This document shows positions 34,540 through 46,607 of a DNA stretch of 64,000 bases, one piece after another (positions within the stretch are counted from its first letter, which is position 1; each line of letters starts with the position of its first letter). The translations under genes and the position numbers were made by a program. The DNA comes from Eucommia ulmoides (lineage: Eukaryota > Streptophyta > Magnoliopsida > Garryales > Eucommiaceae). The notes under the pieces are model-generated. The model was not told the DNA's origin, made no database searches, and saw nothing but the letters and a program-made list of their open reading frames with translations. The stretch spans positions 55,073,231 through 55,137,230 of the forward strand of contig CM028329.1 of the NCBI GenBank assembly GCA_016647705.1. The letters run 5' to 3'.

Positions 34540-36272
34540 TGATCGCGCCACATTTCACGCGATCTAATATCACTAATCTACATTTTGTTATTCTTTTGAA
34601 TAAATTAAATTAGTATAATTATTTTATTTTATTTATTTTTGTGGATTTTTGGAATTGCAGCAAAAATAATATAATTCGGAGTAAAATGCACAAGAAAATA
34701 ATAAAGCGGATAGAAGTTGCGCTTAGCGGCATAAGAATGAAGATCACTATCTACTTTGTTTGGTCATAACTAATTACACAGTTAGATTTTTGGGATGAAA
34801 CAAATTTCATATGAAATTAGACTCTATGAGCTTTCCAATGACTGGTCATATGGAAAAATCAAAGTTCATATGAAAAAGATACAAGCTTCCGAAGTTGGTC
34901 ATGTTAATATGTCAAAAGTGGCGCCCTATGCACCGCGGGCTCATGTGTTGGACCCAAACCCATTGTAGTTATGTTTTAATTTGGTTTTTAAGGCCCAACA
35001 CCTCACTTTGTTCTTCCTCAAGCCCATGTCTTATGCCAAAGCCCAAATTCCTTTTTCTTACATTACATTTTGTTCTTTTCAAGCCAAGGCCCAAAGGGTT
35101 TTTCTTATTGTTTCTCTGACCCAAACTATCCCAACTACCCTTCCTAATTCTTAGCAAGCAATCAGCAGTAACGGTTCATACCTCATCGGCCATTAATTAG
35201 CGATCAAAAGAAAATGAATCTTTTTTGGAGGTCAAAAGGGAAACTTGAGAGACATCATGGTGGACTTCCTTTCTTGGAAAGAGTTGGTAGAGGGAGCTTT
35301 TATTTCAGGATTTTTTATTCCTTTTAGGATAGTTTGGGGGGTGGGTGGGGAAATGGGGATTGATTTTTTATTGATTTTTCTTTAGTTTTTAAGGAGGTAG
35401 CCGACCTGGTGTGAGGATTTTTGATATCATTCATTTTTTTTTTTTCCTTCTTTTTATTTTATAATTTTAGTTCTTCTTTGGCTTTCATTGGTTGGATTGT
35501 CGAATTGTTTTGGAGCTTGGTCATTTTGAATCTTGTTGATTATATCGAAGATCAAATGGAAAACAAATCGATGAACGACTAATCTTCTCTTAACCGAGTT
35601 GAGATTGTGATATGTATTTTGATTTATGTAATATTGTATTGTTTGATTAATTTTAGTTTATATGTGAACAATTATATGATGATGAATTTTGTGCTTAAAA
35701 TATAGTTTAATTTGTGATTGAATTTAATCTCGAAATGTTCTTGTAGAGATTTCGATTTTAGATTCAATTATTATTAGAACATTAGATCTGGTACCTGTAG
35801 TCTAAATCTAACTATCATATAATCGTATTCTCAGAATTTAATTATTGGTTTGGATGGTTTATGCCTAAATTATAATTCACCATAGATTAGAGTAATATAG
35901 GAATTACATCTCGAAGATAAATCATGACAAAGAATAATAAATCTAATTTTTCTGAATAGTTCCGGCTTGTAGTTGGGAACGTTCGTTTACACAAATCTAA
36001 ATTAAAAAGAAAATATAAGAAAAATATAATGCCAAAATACGAAATCCACAATCCCTAACCCGGTTATTTATTTTCATTTATTTCAGATTAGTATTTTATT
36101 TTTCTTATATTAAAATCCAAAACTCAAAACAAAATTTCGTTTTAGTTAAAGAAAGACAAATAATTAAAATCGATAATTACAAGACCGATCCCTATGGTTC
36201 GACATCCTATTTAAACACCGTATTACATCAGTATCACGGTACCATTTTAAGGGTATTATTTTTTAGCGATCA
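34540..36272 (+). repeat. Right LTR of the Athila element
   Basis: 1733 bp. By hand alignment with the left LTR, about 17 mismatches in the first 335 bases, about two in the next 960, and about 30 in the last 450. Confidence 0.94.
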
Positions 36273-36277
36273 ATACC

Positions 36278-37005
36278 GTTAGACAATTACTCTCAAATGG
36301 AGTTATCACAATTGACTATGTGAAATAAAAAGATAATATTACGGATCCGCTAACCAAAGGGTTAACTAGAGAGAGAGTATATTGTTCATCGAGGGGAACG
36401 GGTTTAAAACCTACAACTAAATAGTCACCTTAATGGAAACCCAACCTAGCTGACTGGAGATCCCAAGATCCAGGTTCAAAGGGATAACCTAATTATGTGT
36501 AGACTAAGTAATTACTGGAAGACTTTAAGTCTTATACTCATTCCTATAGTGAACCAGTGATAAATATAAGTATTGAGGATAAGCTTTGCTTTTAATGATT
36601 CCTATAACTTGAAAAATTCAAGTAGGGTATACGGGATACTCTTGATAGGTTAATCACCTTGATGAGTGAAGAACAAGGCCTGTTCTATGAGAATGAGAAG
36701 ACTAAATTCTCTAACGCACTAATTGAAACACCAGGATGTTCAAGGCCAAAATGAACACAACCAGAGAACTTACTGTGTCAGGAAGTAATTGTGTGAATTC
36801 TATTGTCTTGGTTTACACAAACGGCTGAACAGTTCAAGACATCGCGTTCACTGGTTAACCAAGTAAATCCGATAGTCTTTCACTAGAGAAGGTTCAAGGC
36901 CAAACGCTACCTATCTCAATGCAGTTACTTTCTATTTGAACTCTCTATAGTGTGTCAACATTGCATATGCATGTATATCCAGTCAATCTCATTCATGTGG
37001 GGGAT
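36278..37005 (+). pseudogene. Copia RNase H 3' end and 3' untranslated region
   Basis: After the ATACC duplication the reading resumes with VRQLLSNGVITIDYVK, a stop, then DNITDPLTKGLTRE, the normal end of a Copia RNase H. The rest up to the polypurine tract is non-coding. Confidence 0.9.
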
Positions 37006-38279
37006 TATTAGAATTTTTGGCTACTTTAATTGATTAATTAAAGTGAGACACATTAAATAAATTAATCGGGTTATTATTCTGTTGCGTTCCTCGTTATTTG
37101 AGGATCAACGTAGTATATTTATATGCAAAAAATAATTAAGTTATGAATGAGATTTTAATTCTCAAAGAAACCCATTTGAGATTGATTGAAGATATAAATG
37201 AATGAATTATCTCACATTGCTTGGAAAGGGGATGAGTTATCCCACATTACTTGGAAAGGGGAAACTTGAGTTGTAAGTTGTAGTTATCCCACTTTGGTTG
37301 TTGAGAAGAAACTCAAGCTTGCATCAACTTATAAATTGAGGACAAAGACAAGCCACTAATAATCAAACATTCAAACTCAAATTGGGTCCGATTGAGTTTG
37401 GGTTGGGGCAAATCAATCCATATATAGATTTGGTTTAGACCGGATCCGAGTTGGGTTGGATTGGGTCCAGATCGGGTCGGATCTTGACTCGCCAGAATAG
37501 TTTAAAATTTAATTAGTGGCAGTTAATTAGTTGTTTAATCGTTAATTTTGAATTAGAACTAATAAATAGATATGAAGGTTCATTAGGTGAATATTCATGT
37601 TAACGTTAACGCAAACATATGCCTTTTCAAAGTTAGTGACAGTTCGTATTAACGTTAACGTGAACAGATGTCTTTCCAAAGTTATATCCATTCAATTGTG
37701 ACTTTTGGTCTTCTATAAATAGGCGACTTATCATTCATTTTATTTCATCTCATACACAACATTATCATTTCATATTACCACAAAAACACAGAACATATAG
37801 AGTTTTGTGAGAGTTCAAGCACAAGTCTAGTTTGCCAAAGTTTTTGGTTTCAAGTGCTTGTACCAAAAACTTGAAGATTATTGTACCTTAGGAGGCAGAC
37901 GTCCATTCAACCATTAGCACCAGTGTGGGAGCGTGAATATGCTTTAAGGGCATAGAGTCAAACTCTAACCTCGATCTACTTCAATTCAATTCGTCGTTTG
38001 AACATCCGAGTAAGTTTTTATATAATATTTAAAACACTATTTCTGTTACATTAACGTTAACACATTCTGTCACTGTTCTTCTTTATTTCTATTATGTTAA
38101 CGCTAACGTTAGATTTCTAGTTTAGCATTCACTTAATTTGCATCACAGAATTTTCATAATTTATTTTTTAATACCCTTACATGAATAATTAATATTTACA
38201 TTAATAATTTTTAATAATTATTAATTTATTCCATGGTTATTTAATTATTTATCTTGAAATTTTGACATTTATACCAACA
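37006..38279 (+). repeat. Right LTR of the Copia element
   Basis: 1274 bp. Starts TATTAGAATT (TG mutated to TA) and ends CCAACA, next to TSD ATTAC. TATA box CTATAAATAG at 37713-37722. The U5 word reads GAATATGCTTTAAG, one base different from the left copy. Confidence 0.92.
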
Positions 38280-38284
38280 ATTAC

Positions 38285-38960
38285 GACGTAGAGTTGATAT
38301 AATGAATGTTCACTAAATTAAGTCACATTTTGTATTGTGATAATATATGTGGTAAATATACTTAAAATTAAGTAATATTGTTATTTGTGGGTAATTCTTT
38401 TTGTGGACATTAACTAAAGAAATGAATGCTTGCTAATGCAATTATCTAATGATTATTCACCAAATAATATTTTGTTTTATTGGTGAATTGATTTAATGAA
38501 TGTTTACTATAAGTCATATTTTGTTGGGGGAAATTGGTTCATGGAACATTCACTAATTGAAATCGTGCACATTTTATAGTTGTTTTTAGTGAATGTTTAC
38601 CAATCTAAGTCAAATTATGTGTTGGGTTAATTGTCTTAGTGAAAATTCACCAAGACAAAAAAAGGATTATGACGTGGAGTTGATTTGGTGAATGCTCACT
38701 AAATTAAGTCACATTCTGTGTTGGGATAATATATGTGATAAACATACTCAAAATTAAGTAATAGTATTGTTTTGGGATAATTGTTTTAGTAGATGTTCAC
38801 TAAACAAATGAATGGCTACTAATGAAATTATCTATGTGAACACTCACTGAGTAAATAATTTTTTATGGTATTGATTGATTGAATTAGTGAATGTTCACTA
38901 AAATAAGTCACAATTTGTGTTGGGGGTAATTAATTTCAACAAAGATTCACTTATTGATTT
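38285..38960. repeat. Tandem repeat, unit about 386 bp, of the CACTA-like element
   Basis: GACGTAGAGTTGAT at 38285 recurs as GACGTGGAGTTGAT at 38671, and the following GAATGTTCACTAAATTAAGT and GTGTTGGGATAAT words repeat in step. About 1.8 copies remain. The left sequence before the Copia TSD fits the end of the preceding unit. Confidence 0.75.
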
Positions 38961-38999
38961 CATGTACCTGTTGTAGTTATTAAGGAATGGGAAATCTTT

Positions 39000-39600
39000 C
39001 TCATGTTCCATGAATCCAATTTTCATTTTATCCTTTGACTAATATACATGGGCATGTCTTTCATCAAGTAAAATAGGGACAGTCAATAGAATGAAAGTTA
39101 AACTCGGTTAGGTATTGGTTCATAGCTTCCATCATTTGATGGATCGGAACTAGTACAAGCGGTCGCAAGTGGGCTACCCGACTCCCGACTGATCTGGAGA
39201 ATTCATTGGGTCCCTTCACATAGAGAAAAAAAAAAAGTTATGCGCTTAGCTATGTACAGTAGCTTAGGTTGTACGATAATGATGCACGCTAACGCCTTAG
39301 TTCACTTTTCTCTTCAGATCGGATAGGCTAGCCATGGGAATAGGTTTTTGTGATCTATCTTTGTCTAGCTCAGCTGATCCGGACATCAAGGAGTTTGATC
39401 GCTAGGTGGTCTTACAACCAAAGAAAGTGCAAATCCTCAAGAAGGTAATATTGCATTGGGGGTGTCAACCGCTATATGTGCCCGGGGAGTACCGAGAGGG
39501 ACCTAAGTAAGGCCGATGAGTGATACGAACAAAAGGGTTCCATAAGTAATGATGAGAAGACAAAAAAAAAAAAAAAAAAACTTGACAAATGGTGGTCGTG
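39000..39600. other. Anomalous, more GC-rich segment, possibly organelle-derived
   Basis: The segment (CGGAACTAGTACAAGCGGTC, CTACCCGACTCCCGACTGAT, GGGAGTACCGAGAGGGACC) is far less AT-rich than its surroundings and interrupts the GTTCAC-repeat region. It looks to me like plant mitochondrial intergenic DNA, but I recognise no gene. It also has a poly-A run at 39561-39578. Confidence 0.35.
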
Positions 39601-39857
39601 CTTTCCAACAAAATTCCCTGCCTCGAGATATTTATCAATCTAAGTTCTAGCATGTGTTGGGTTGTCTTAGTAAACATTCATTATGTGCGGGGTTATTTTT
39701 CACTCAAAAATAATTAATGTGGATATTAAAATGAAGATGATAAAATGTAGATTAAAATTGCATAATTTTCATGACTTTAATCCATTGTGTACGTTCACTT
39801 TTGTTGGTGTTTATTCCTATAATTAGTGGATTATTAAGAAAGTGACGTTTGATGACC

Positions 39858-40553
39858 TTGAAAAGAGAGAAAGAGAGAGAAAAAAAAGCAGGGTTCGTTT
39901 ATTAGGCAATCCTATTAAGAAGCCAAAATTATCAAATAAACTATTTTTTAGTGGGTTACTAAGCAGTTTTTTATGATTATTCAATCAAATTTGCCCCTAT
40001 AACCACTTGATATATAATTTTCTATAAATTAGGGATTCAAAATCATGTTATTAAAATCAGCATAACTATTATTTTATATATTTTTTTTTCATGATCTAAT
40101 TGTATATTTAAATTCGTTTAAATACAATCTTCAAAATGATATTACATTAAAAAAAAGTTTCCATCAATTTTCAAATTCATATTGAATTCGATATGATACT
40201 TCTAAATTTTTATAGTTTTTTCAAGTTTGTGTTGAATTCAAAAAGATACTTGAACAAAATTTTATAAATTTATTGTGTTATTATTGTATAAAATGTTGAA
40301 TGTAATTAAATAAAAAATTACTAAAAAAATTAGTAAGTTATATAACAAATAAATATACATAAAAGTATATTGTTTTGAAATTAATGATATCACATTTACT
40401 AATTTTTTCATCAAATTTTCACATTCGTGTTAAATTCAATATGCTACTTTTGAACCTTCATAATTTTTCACATTTGTGTTGAATTCGACATGATATTTCA
40501 ATGAACGATGATAAATGTACTATATTTTTATTGTAAAAATTGCTAAATGTAAC
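39858..40553. other. AT-rich intergenic DNA with GTGTTGAATTCAA motifs
   Basis: No gene. The phrase TT(C/T)GTGTTGAATTCAA, with variants, occurs near 40160, 40220, 40430 and 40475. The inverted form TTGAATTCAACACAAAATTC occurs at 42732, past the solo LTR. The two sides may be one element split by the LTR. Confidence 0.4.
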
Positions 40554-42688
40554 TATTGAATCCAAGGTTTTGATGATGAATTAAGTATTGATGTGTTTTG
40601 CGGAATTAATGATTTTATTGAGTGTTTCAGATTTATAGGCCCATATTTTTTATTAAGAAAAAGAATCATTAAAGAAAATATAAAGGGTACAAAATGGACA
40701 TGATGAAGACGTAAATAGTTTTAAAGACCCTAGAAAAAAAAAAAAAACTAGGTGAAAATAACTTTTTACCTATATACTCTTAATACAATATGAATTAGGA
40801 TCACACATGACATTTAAAATGAGTTAATCTTATGTGTGTCTTGATAAGAAATTATAAATTTAAGATCCTAAAATAAGATATTTTATGTGTTCCTTATGTG
40901 AAATGATTTTGATAAATGACCTAAGTGGAAATATGTTTTAAAGTATAAAATGTTATGTTTTAGGGTCAATTCTGTTAACCAGCAAAAAGGATCAGTCGAC
41001 TTATCAAAACAGTGAGTTTTGGGAGTAGAAATAAAGTCCTACTGATCTAATCGATCAACCAATTAAAACAATGGCTAAAATGAGTAAAGGAGTGAAGACT
41101 CTACTTAATTCGGCCAACCGACGGGTTCAGGTTGGTCAACCGATAGAGTGGGTTAATCAACTGACAGGGTATAAGGCCAACGGCTATTTTAGCCATTGGC
41201 ACTGGGCAGTCGACCGAGGGTTTCGGCCGATCAACCGACTGGTTCAGTCAATAGATTGACTGATTTGATCTCTTGCTAAAATGTTATTCGTTTTTTATGA
41301 TTCCATGAGAGATATTTGGGAGATTTGAGTGTAATTTAAATATGTATGACTTATTATGCGATCCCTACTTATTTGGTTCATATATTTTGATATTATCTTA
41401 ATTAAAGTGATTTAATACTTAATATTCTTATGGATTTCAAATTAGGAGAGTTTTATGGACCTAAATAAGTGTTTCAAAGAATATATTTAAATGAAACATA
41501 TCTAAATTGATAGGATATGTTATATGGGGTCTTAGAGTGGTATTTTATGACATATCTTTGAAAAACTAGCCGTTGGAAGGCTAGTTTTAAGTCTATTTAA
41601 TAAGACATGTGAGAATAAGATTAAGAACATCACGAACATTAATTTTGAGCTATTATAAGATTGATATCATTGCTGAGATCTTTACAAGAAATTCTATTCA
41701 AGTTCTTGATCTAAAGCGCTTATTGTTTGGTGTCATCGAATTGAGTTCTAATTGTGTTATCTTTCTTGTTTTCGATATTTCCCGCTGAGATCCTTCAAAG
41801 TCTTGTTATTTGCTTTCTAAAATATATTTATATTGATTACTTGATTTAGGATTGTTTAAAAAAAAAAAAATTGAACTTAAGAGCTAAAATCTTTTAAACA
41901 GTTTTTACTTGATTATCTAATTACGTGCTTGATTTTTACTATCCACTTTATTATTTAATTAGATTTTATTTGCCTCACGTTGTATCTATCACGTGGTAAT
42001 TATTTGGGTGATTAATTGAGTATATCTATATTGAGGTGGTAGAAACTTCTTGCAAGAAGAAACTCACAGTTTTTTGTATTTTTGAGTTTGAAAGTATTAG
42101 ACACGTTTGAGACGGTGTCTAGTCAGGGTAGCTAGGTTTTGATATTTTTCCTGTGAAAAAAATTATAGTTTGATCTTTGTCTCGTAAAAAGGTTAAGTTA
42201 TTTTTTTTCCTTGAAAAGAATAAGGTTTTGATTCAACCTGTAATTTAATTAAAGAGTGAATTGTAAAAATTTGTCCTAATCCTATGAAAATGATAAGTGA
42301 GAGAGTGTAGGTTGATTATTAGTCTGTGAAAAGAATCAAGGTATTGTAAAGATTGGTTCTGAGCCTGTGAAAAGAATCGAGAATTGTAAGTGTTTCGTTT
42401 CTATCTAGTAAATGAATCAAGAGGTTTAGTGGATTGCGAATCTTCGTGAAGCTTAGGGGACTAGACATAGGAAAGAGTAGCTTATCAAACCAAGATAAAT
42501 TCTTGTGTGCTGCATTGTTCATTTTTATATATTGTGTTTGGGTGTGCATTCAGTATTAAACACATTTTCGCTGCATAACAAGATAATAATTGATTTAGAA
42601 AAATTAATTATTTGTGTTTAAATGACTTAATTATTTAAATTTAGTAACTACCAAATTTACCCCTCTTAGGTAGCTTTTTGAGCCAACA
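40554..42688 (+). mobile_element. Solo LTR of a retrotransposon
   Basis: Starts TATTGAATCCAAGGTTTTGA (TG changed to TA) and ends GAGCCAACA, flanked by GTAAC (40549-40553) and GTAAT (42689-42693), a 5-bp TSD with one change. Start and end resemble long plant Copia LTRs such as SIRE/Maximus. No internal domain or second LTR is present. The open frame at 41071-41259 comes from a CCGA-rich stretch and is not taken as a gene. Confidence 0.62.
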
Positions 42689-43419
42689 GTAATGAAATGA
42701 AAAAATAGATTGAGCACTGATGTATGTTGTTGAATTCAACACAAAATTCATCATCTTATTAAATTTAACAAATATTAAATTATACAATAAAATATATTCA
42801 AATAGATGTTGTATTAAAGCCAATGACACCTCGACTATAAATCTGTAATCAAATCAAGTAAACAATATATCAAAAGAAATTATCGTCATTTTGAGAATAT
42901 AAATGTAATTTACTTTTAATTTAATAATCGTTCCTACTTTCATAGCATGGAAAGATATGTCATCAAATATGTGATTCTAGATTTATATGGGGTGTTATCG
43001 TCGCTTTCGGATTTGAAGTTGAGACTAAACGGTAAAAATTAAGGCGATCTGAGGATTAAATGGTTCATTTAGAATATTATATGAAATTTTGGTAGATTGA
43101 CTTTTCTAATGAGACGGTACAGGCATTTCCCAAAAAAAAAAAATTACCTTAAAATCACACAAGCCTATTATATTAAATGTTGATGGGCATTAATTGATAG
43201 GAGGAATAAATTAATGTCAATAAAACTATTAGAAAATCACATTTTTAGTCAATAAAGTTTAGAGTGAGTGTTTATATAGTCCCCAAGATTTATAAAATTG
43301 CACATTTGATCCTTCAAGTTTCACATTCATTTTAACCTGGTCCAATTACAAATTTTGTAAACATAATTGGGCTAAATTCCATTAGCATGGAGGTACATAT
43401 ATTCCTCAATCATCTCCCC
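42689..43419. other. Intergenic DNA without a supported gene
   Basis: AT-rich; I see no gene and no clear element ends. The part beyond about 43250 leads into the duplicated PAR1 flank. Confidence 0.4.
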
Positions 43420-44137
43420 TTAAGTTTAGAATAAGTGTTTAAATGGATCATGAGATTTCAAATGTGACATATTTGGTTCCTCATGTTCCAATTCGGCTTA
43501 AATTTGGTCCAATCAAAAAAAATATTAAAAAATTGGGCAAAATTCCATTAGTTCGAGAGTATTTTTGTTATTTCTTGCGTATCTCTCTCTTTTTACAACC
43601 ATACGAAACTATTTTTAACGCAAATTTGTTCTTACGCTCATACATCTCAGAATTATTGAACATGAAAACTTTTACCCTTATGATATCATGAAAATTCGAC
43701 TAAAAATTTTAAATTTTTATATAAATTCCTTTTTATTTTTATAACTCTTGTATTATTCACCCATAAATTTTAATGAAATTTTAATTGAATTCTTAAAAAA
43801 TTAATACAAAAACAACATTTCATAATTTTTTATTCAAAACCACATGATCAAAAGCAAAATGATACCCAAATATTGGGGTGCTAAATATAAAAAAATCCAT
43901 TCATTGAGAAAACGTAGGAGATACAATTCAACCAAGAGGACCTGGTATTTAGTATTTTACCTTCAATCCAAAACACATTTCAAAACACATATATGCTCAT
44001 GTGTGTCATTTTTTGTACTATTTTTCACAATTATTTCTCTATATAAACAACACCTTCCCTTCCCAACATTTTCATCCAAAACCATCACAATTTCACATTT
44101 CAATTCACTTAACAAATCAATTTCTTCACAAAATAAA
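43420..44137 (+). promoter_or_regulatory. Upstream region and promoter of PAR1 copy 2
   Basis: Aligns with 40-628 and 1936-2127 upstream of copy 1 without the MULE. TATA box TATATAAA at 44040-44047. The intact pre-insertion site (GAGAAAAC then GATACAATTC) lies near 43907-43930, about 120 bases before the TATA box. Confidence 0.7.
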
Positions 44138-45459
44138 ATGGCACTTGTCCTCTTCCTTGTTTTCTCACTTTTCCTACAAGGAGCTCTTGGTATATTTTTT
44201 GGGCATTTATTTATTTATTTATTGGTCGTATTAGATCAAAGTTAAAGATGTTTAGGTAGTGTTCACAAATTTGGGCTTTCGAAATTGAAATCAGAAATGA
44301 ATGGATGTAAAAAATCTAAAAATTTGTATGCGTTCGATTCTAAATCTAATTCTGAAGTTTGATTTTTTATGCTTCCAAAACAATACCTAGATATATTTAT
44401 TATTGTTAAAAACATAAATATTTTTCTTTCATATGCAGGTGAAATTGTGTGTGACAATTTGCCCGTTGAATTATGTTCTTTCTCAATCTCCTCATCTGGG
44501 AACAGATGTTCGTTGGAGACATTTTCGTCGAACGAAGGAAGTAGGGTACTTGAATGTAAGACGTCCGAGGTGGTGGTCCACAACTTGCCAGAATGGATTG
44601 AGAGTGATGAATGTGTCAGCGCATGTGGACTCAACAGGAACTCTATCGGAATATCGTCGGACTCCTTAGTGGAAACTGAATTCGTCTCCAAACTCTGCTC
44701 TCCGTGGTGCTACCAAAATTGTCCCAATATTATTGACCTCTACTATAATTTGGCTCTCGGTGAAGGTGAGTAATTTATATAGATATAGGTCTGTCCCTTA
44801 AAGGACTTGGAGAACAAGCCAAACGCTATTTTATTTATTTAAATATTGAATATTTATTATCCATTTTTTTCTATCTTCTATATATATATACACACACAAA
44901 AATAGTAACATTTAACACTTATTTTTCTAATGACAAAAGAGGGAGTTCTTATTATATATGAGTCGTTTTCAATTTGTTTATCTTACTTATAGAAAAACTT
45001 ATATTTTAGTTCTTACTCGCATCTTTTGAACTTTCTTGATTAACATTAACTATGATATCAAATACAACTTATAAATTTATTTAATATTAATTCAATAAAT
45101 TAAGTCTAATTGATATTAACTAAAAAATTAAAAACTTCTTTGAAGAATTAAAAAATAAAAATAACATAAAAAAATTATAAATGACTTGTTTCAAAGATGA
45201 TCTACTAATTTTCCTGGTAAAAAATGTATAATAAGATGTGTGGTTGGGCGCAGGGGCATATTTGCAAGACTTGTGCAAGACACAAAAAAGTAGCGCACGA
45301 CGGGCAATGTCAGAGATTATGAGTTTAGGTGTAGCCGTTGGTCCTATGTCGGCCGCCGGTCCGACATCTGATGCTGCTGGCCCTGTGTCCGCCGAAGCTC
45401 TAACTCCGGGGGCAAGTGAAACACCATCACCAGTTGATTGTGCCCCGACACCCATCTAA
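44138..45459 (+). CDS. PAR1: PAR1 family secreted cysteine-rich protein, copy 2
   Basis: Exons 44138-44189, 44439-44765 and 45254-45459 encode 194 residues. Exon 1 and 2 lengths equal those of copy 1; exon 3 is one codon shorter. Signal peptide [18 protein letters not shown] is followed by the PAR1 core: [35 protein letters not shown]. The tail is Pro/Ala/Ser-rich, ending DCAPTPI. In exon 2 the two proteins differ at 11 of 109 residues, none of them a cysteine, so the fold is probably kept. All junctions are in frame and no stop interrupts it. It lies 42 kb from copy 1 in the same orientation. Role unknown beyond the family's photoassimilate-responsive name. Confidence 0.94.
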
Positions 45460-45743
45460 TCAGTCACTAAATTAAATTTTCATGTGTATTTCTTTTAAAT
45501 GTGTGTTGTGTATACCTAGTATTTATGTCATGTAATATAATCGGAGTATGTCATGTATGTAGTAAACAATTGATTACAATCATTTATCTTGGTTATTCGA
45601 ATGATATATACTTTAAAAGAAATCTTATTTCAGATGAATTTACTTATGTATAATTCTGTATCCCAATTTACATTATACTTTGAATACATATCCATCAATT
45701 TCCATAAAAAGATACTATATCGATTTTTTTTAATTTATAAGTG

Positions 45744-45781
<38 letters not shown>

Positions 45782-46607
45782 TCTTAAAAGATACAAAATA
45801 TAATTAAATTCAATTACGTTAGAAGTAAAAGCGTAAAATTTGTAACCGGAATTTTTTTCCCCAAATATTGCATTTATTCATCCAAGGTATTGAGCAAGTT
45901 GACTGGTGTAGAAAAAATTGAAGATAGTAGATTAAGAAATTGTACAAGTTCAATCTCAACTATTTATTTTTTAAATTTAAATCCGAACCATTAAAATGTC
46001 TTTATGTCCTGATTTCTTAATAGATTTGTCAAACATAAAAGATCGCCGAAATCCCCTGTGCCCGTTGTCACTACCCACTTTATAACTAAAATCACCAGTG
46101 ATTTTAGCTACAATAAACTTCACTCTTTAATTACAATTCAGAGCACAAATTAACTCTTCGCAAAAATAATGTAACAGCAAAATCATGGAATGAATTCGTA
46201 CGTTTAATTTAATCAAATCTTATATCTTATTTAATTAAACAAATAAGCATACAATTCCTTGTAATTCATAAAAAAATTAACTATATTTTACTCCAAAATA
46301 AGCCAAAAAGGCATTTAAATTGCAACAAAAATAGTTAACTCAATGTTTTTAATTTTTACAACCGAACCAAAATATATCAATTTATAAGTTAGCTAATCGT
46401 AAAGCAACCAAATTTGTAAGTTGAAACACATAACGGTAGTGTTTGGGAGTATAAAATTGCAGTATGAACGCGTGCGGGTTCATTTGTAATTCCAACACCA
46501 GCGTGTTCAATCCCATGCGATCAAACACTACCAAAAGTGTAAAATAAAGAGGAAACATGATGCAAAATCTGAGGCTAAGTTACAAAGAAGAGAAAGCAGC
46601 ATTATAA
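45460..46607. other. 3' flank of PAR1 copy 2 to RPAC2
   Basis: No gene. 45460-45640 matches the 3' flank of copy 1; (AT)n fills 45746-45781; 46061-46260 matches 18531-18760. The small MITE at 46433-46538 lies here. Confidence 0.6.
46433..46538. mobile_element. Small MITE with GGTAGTGTTTG termini
   Basis: About 106 bp, bounded by GGTAGTGTTTG and CAAACACTACC as perfect 11-bp inverted termini. Non-coding. The TSD is not clear. It lies 70 bases beyond the 3' end of the RPAC2 coding region. Confidence 0.65.

Larger units (their letters stand above)
24957..36272 (+). mobile_element. Athila-type Gypsy retrotransposon nested in Copia RNase H
   Basis: LTRs lie at 24957-26688 and 34540-36272, starting TG and ending CA, with 5-bp TSD ATACC at 24952-24956 and 36273-36277. 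The Copia reading resumes exactly after the duplication. The primer-binding site pairs with tRNA-Asp, as in Athila, and the polypurine tract is TTGGGGGTG. Domain order gag, protease, RT, RNase H, integrase defines Gypsy; the RT phrase VVPKKSGITVVKN resembles Athila. Stops in all domains and a mutated RT active site show it is inactive. About 1.3 kb of non-coding sequence lies between pol and the right LTR, with a second G-rich tract TTTGGGGGGG near 33491 and no envelope-like frame. Confidence 0.94.
19660..38279 (+). mobile_element. Copia LTR retrotransposon (Tork/TNT1-like), interrupted by Athila
   Basis: LTRs lie at 19660-20922 and 37006-38279, flanked by identical 5-bp TSDs ATTAC (19655-19659 and 38280-38284). 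Removing the nested Athila (24957-36272 plus its 5-bp duplication) leaves about 7.3 kb. Domain order gag, protease, integrase, RT, RNase H defines Copia; the Tork/TNT1 assignment is by general resemblance of gag and pol. A polypurine tract GTGGGGGAT precedes the right LTR. Stops and shifts occur in all domains, so it is inactive. It has no canonical TGGTATCAGAGC primer-binding site. Confidence 0.93.
18904..39857. mobile_element. CACTA-like DNA transposon split by a Copia element
   Basis: The left edge reads CACTATGCCAAAAA, a CACTA-type terminus. Left sequence (18930-19100) matches the complement of 39690-39850, sharing AATTAT.GGAATAAA, GTTCAC, GATTAAA.TCATGAAAATTAT and ACATTTTA, so the sides are inverted. 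GTGAATGTTCACTAA-type words repeat on both sides, like subterminal transposase sites. About three 185-bp units lie at 18940-19500. Without the Copia insertion it would be about 2.3 kb. The right boundary is approximate and no transposase is seen. Confidence 0.45.

Noticed and set aside
41071-41259. A 62-residue open frame
   Set aside because: It arises from CCGA/GGTT-rich repeats inside the solo LTR and has no recognisable homology.
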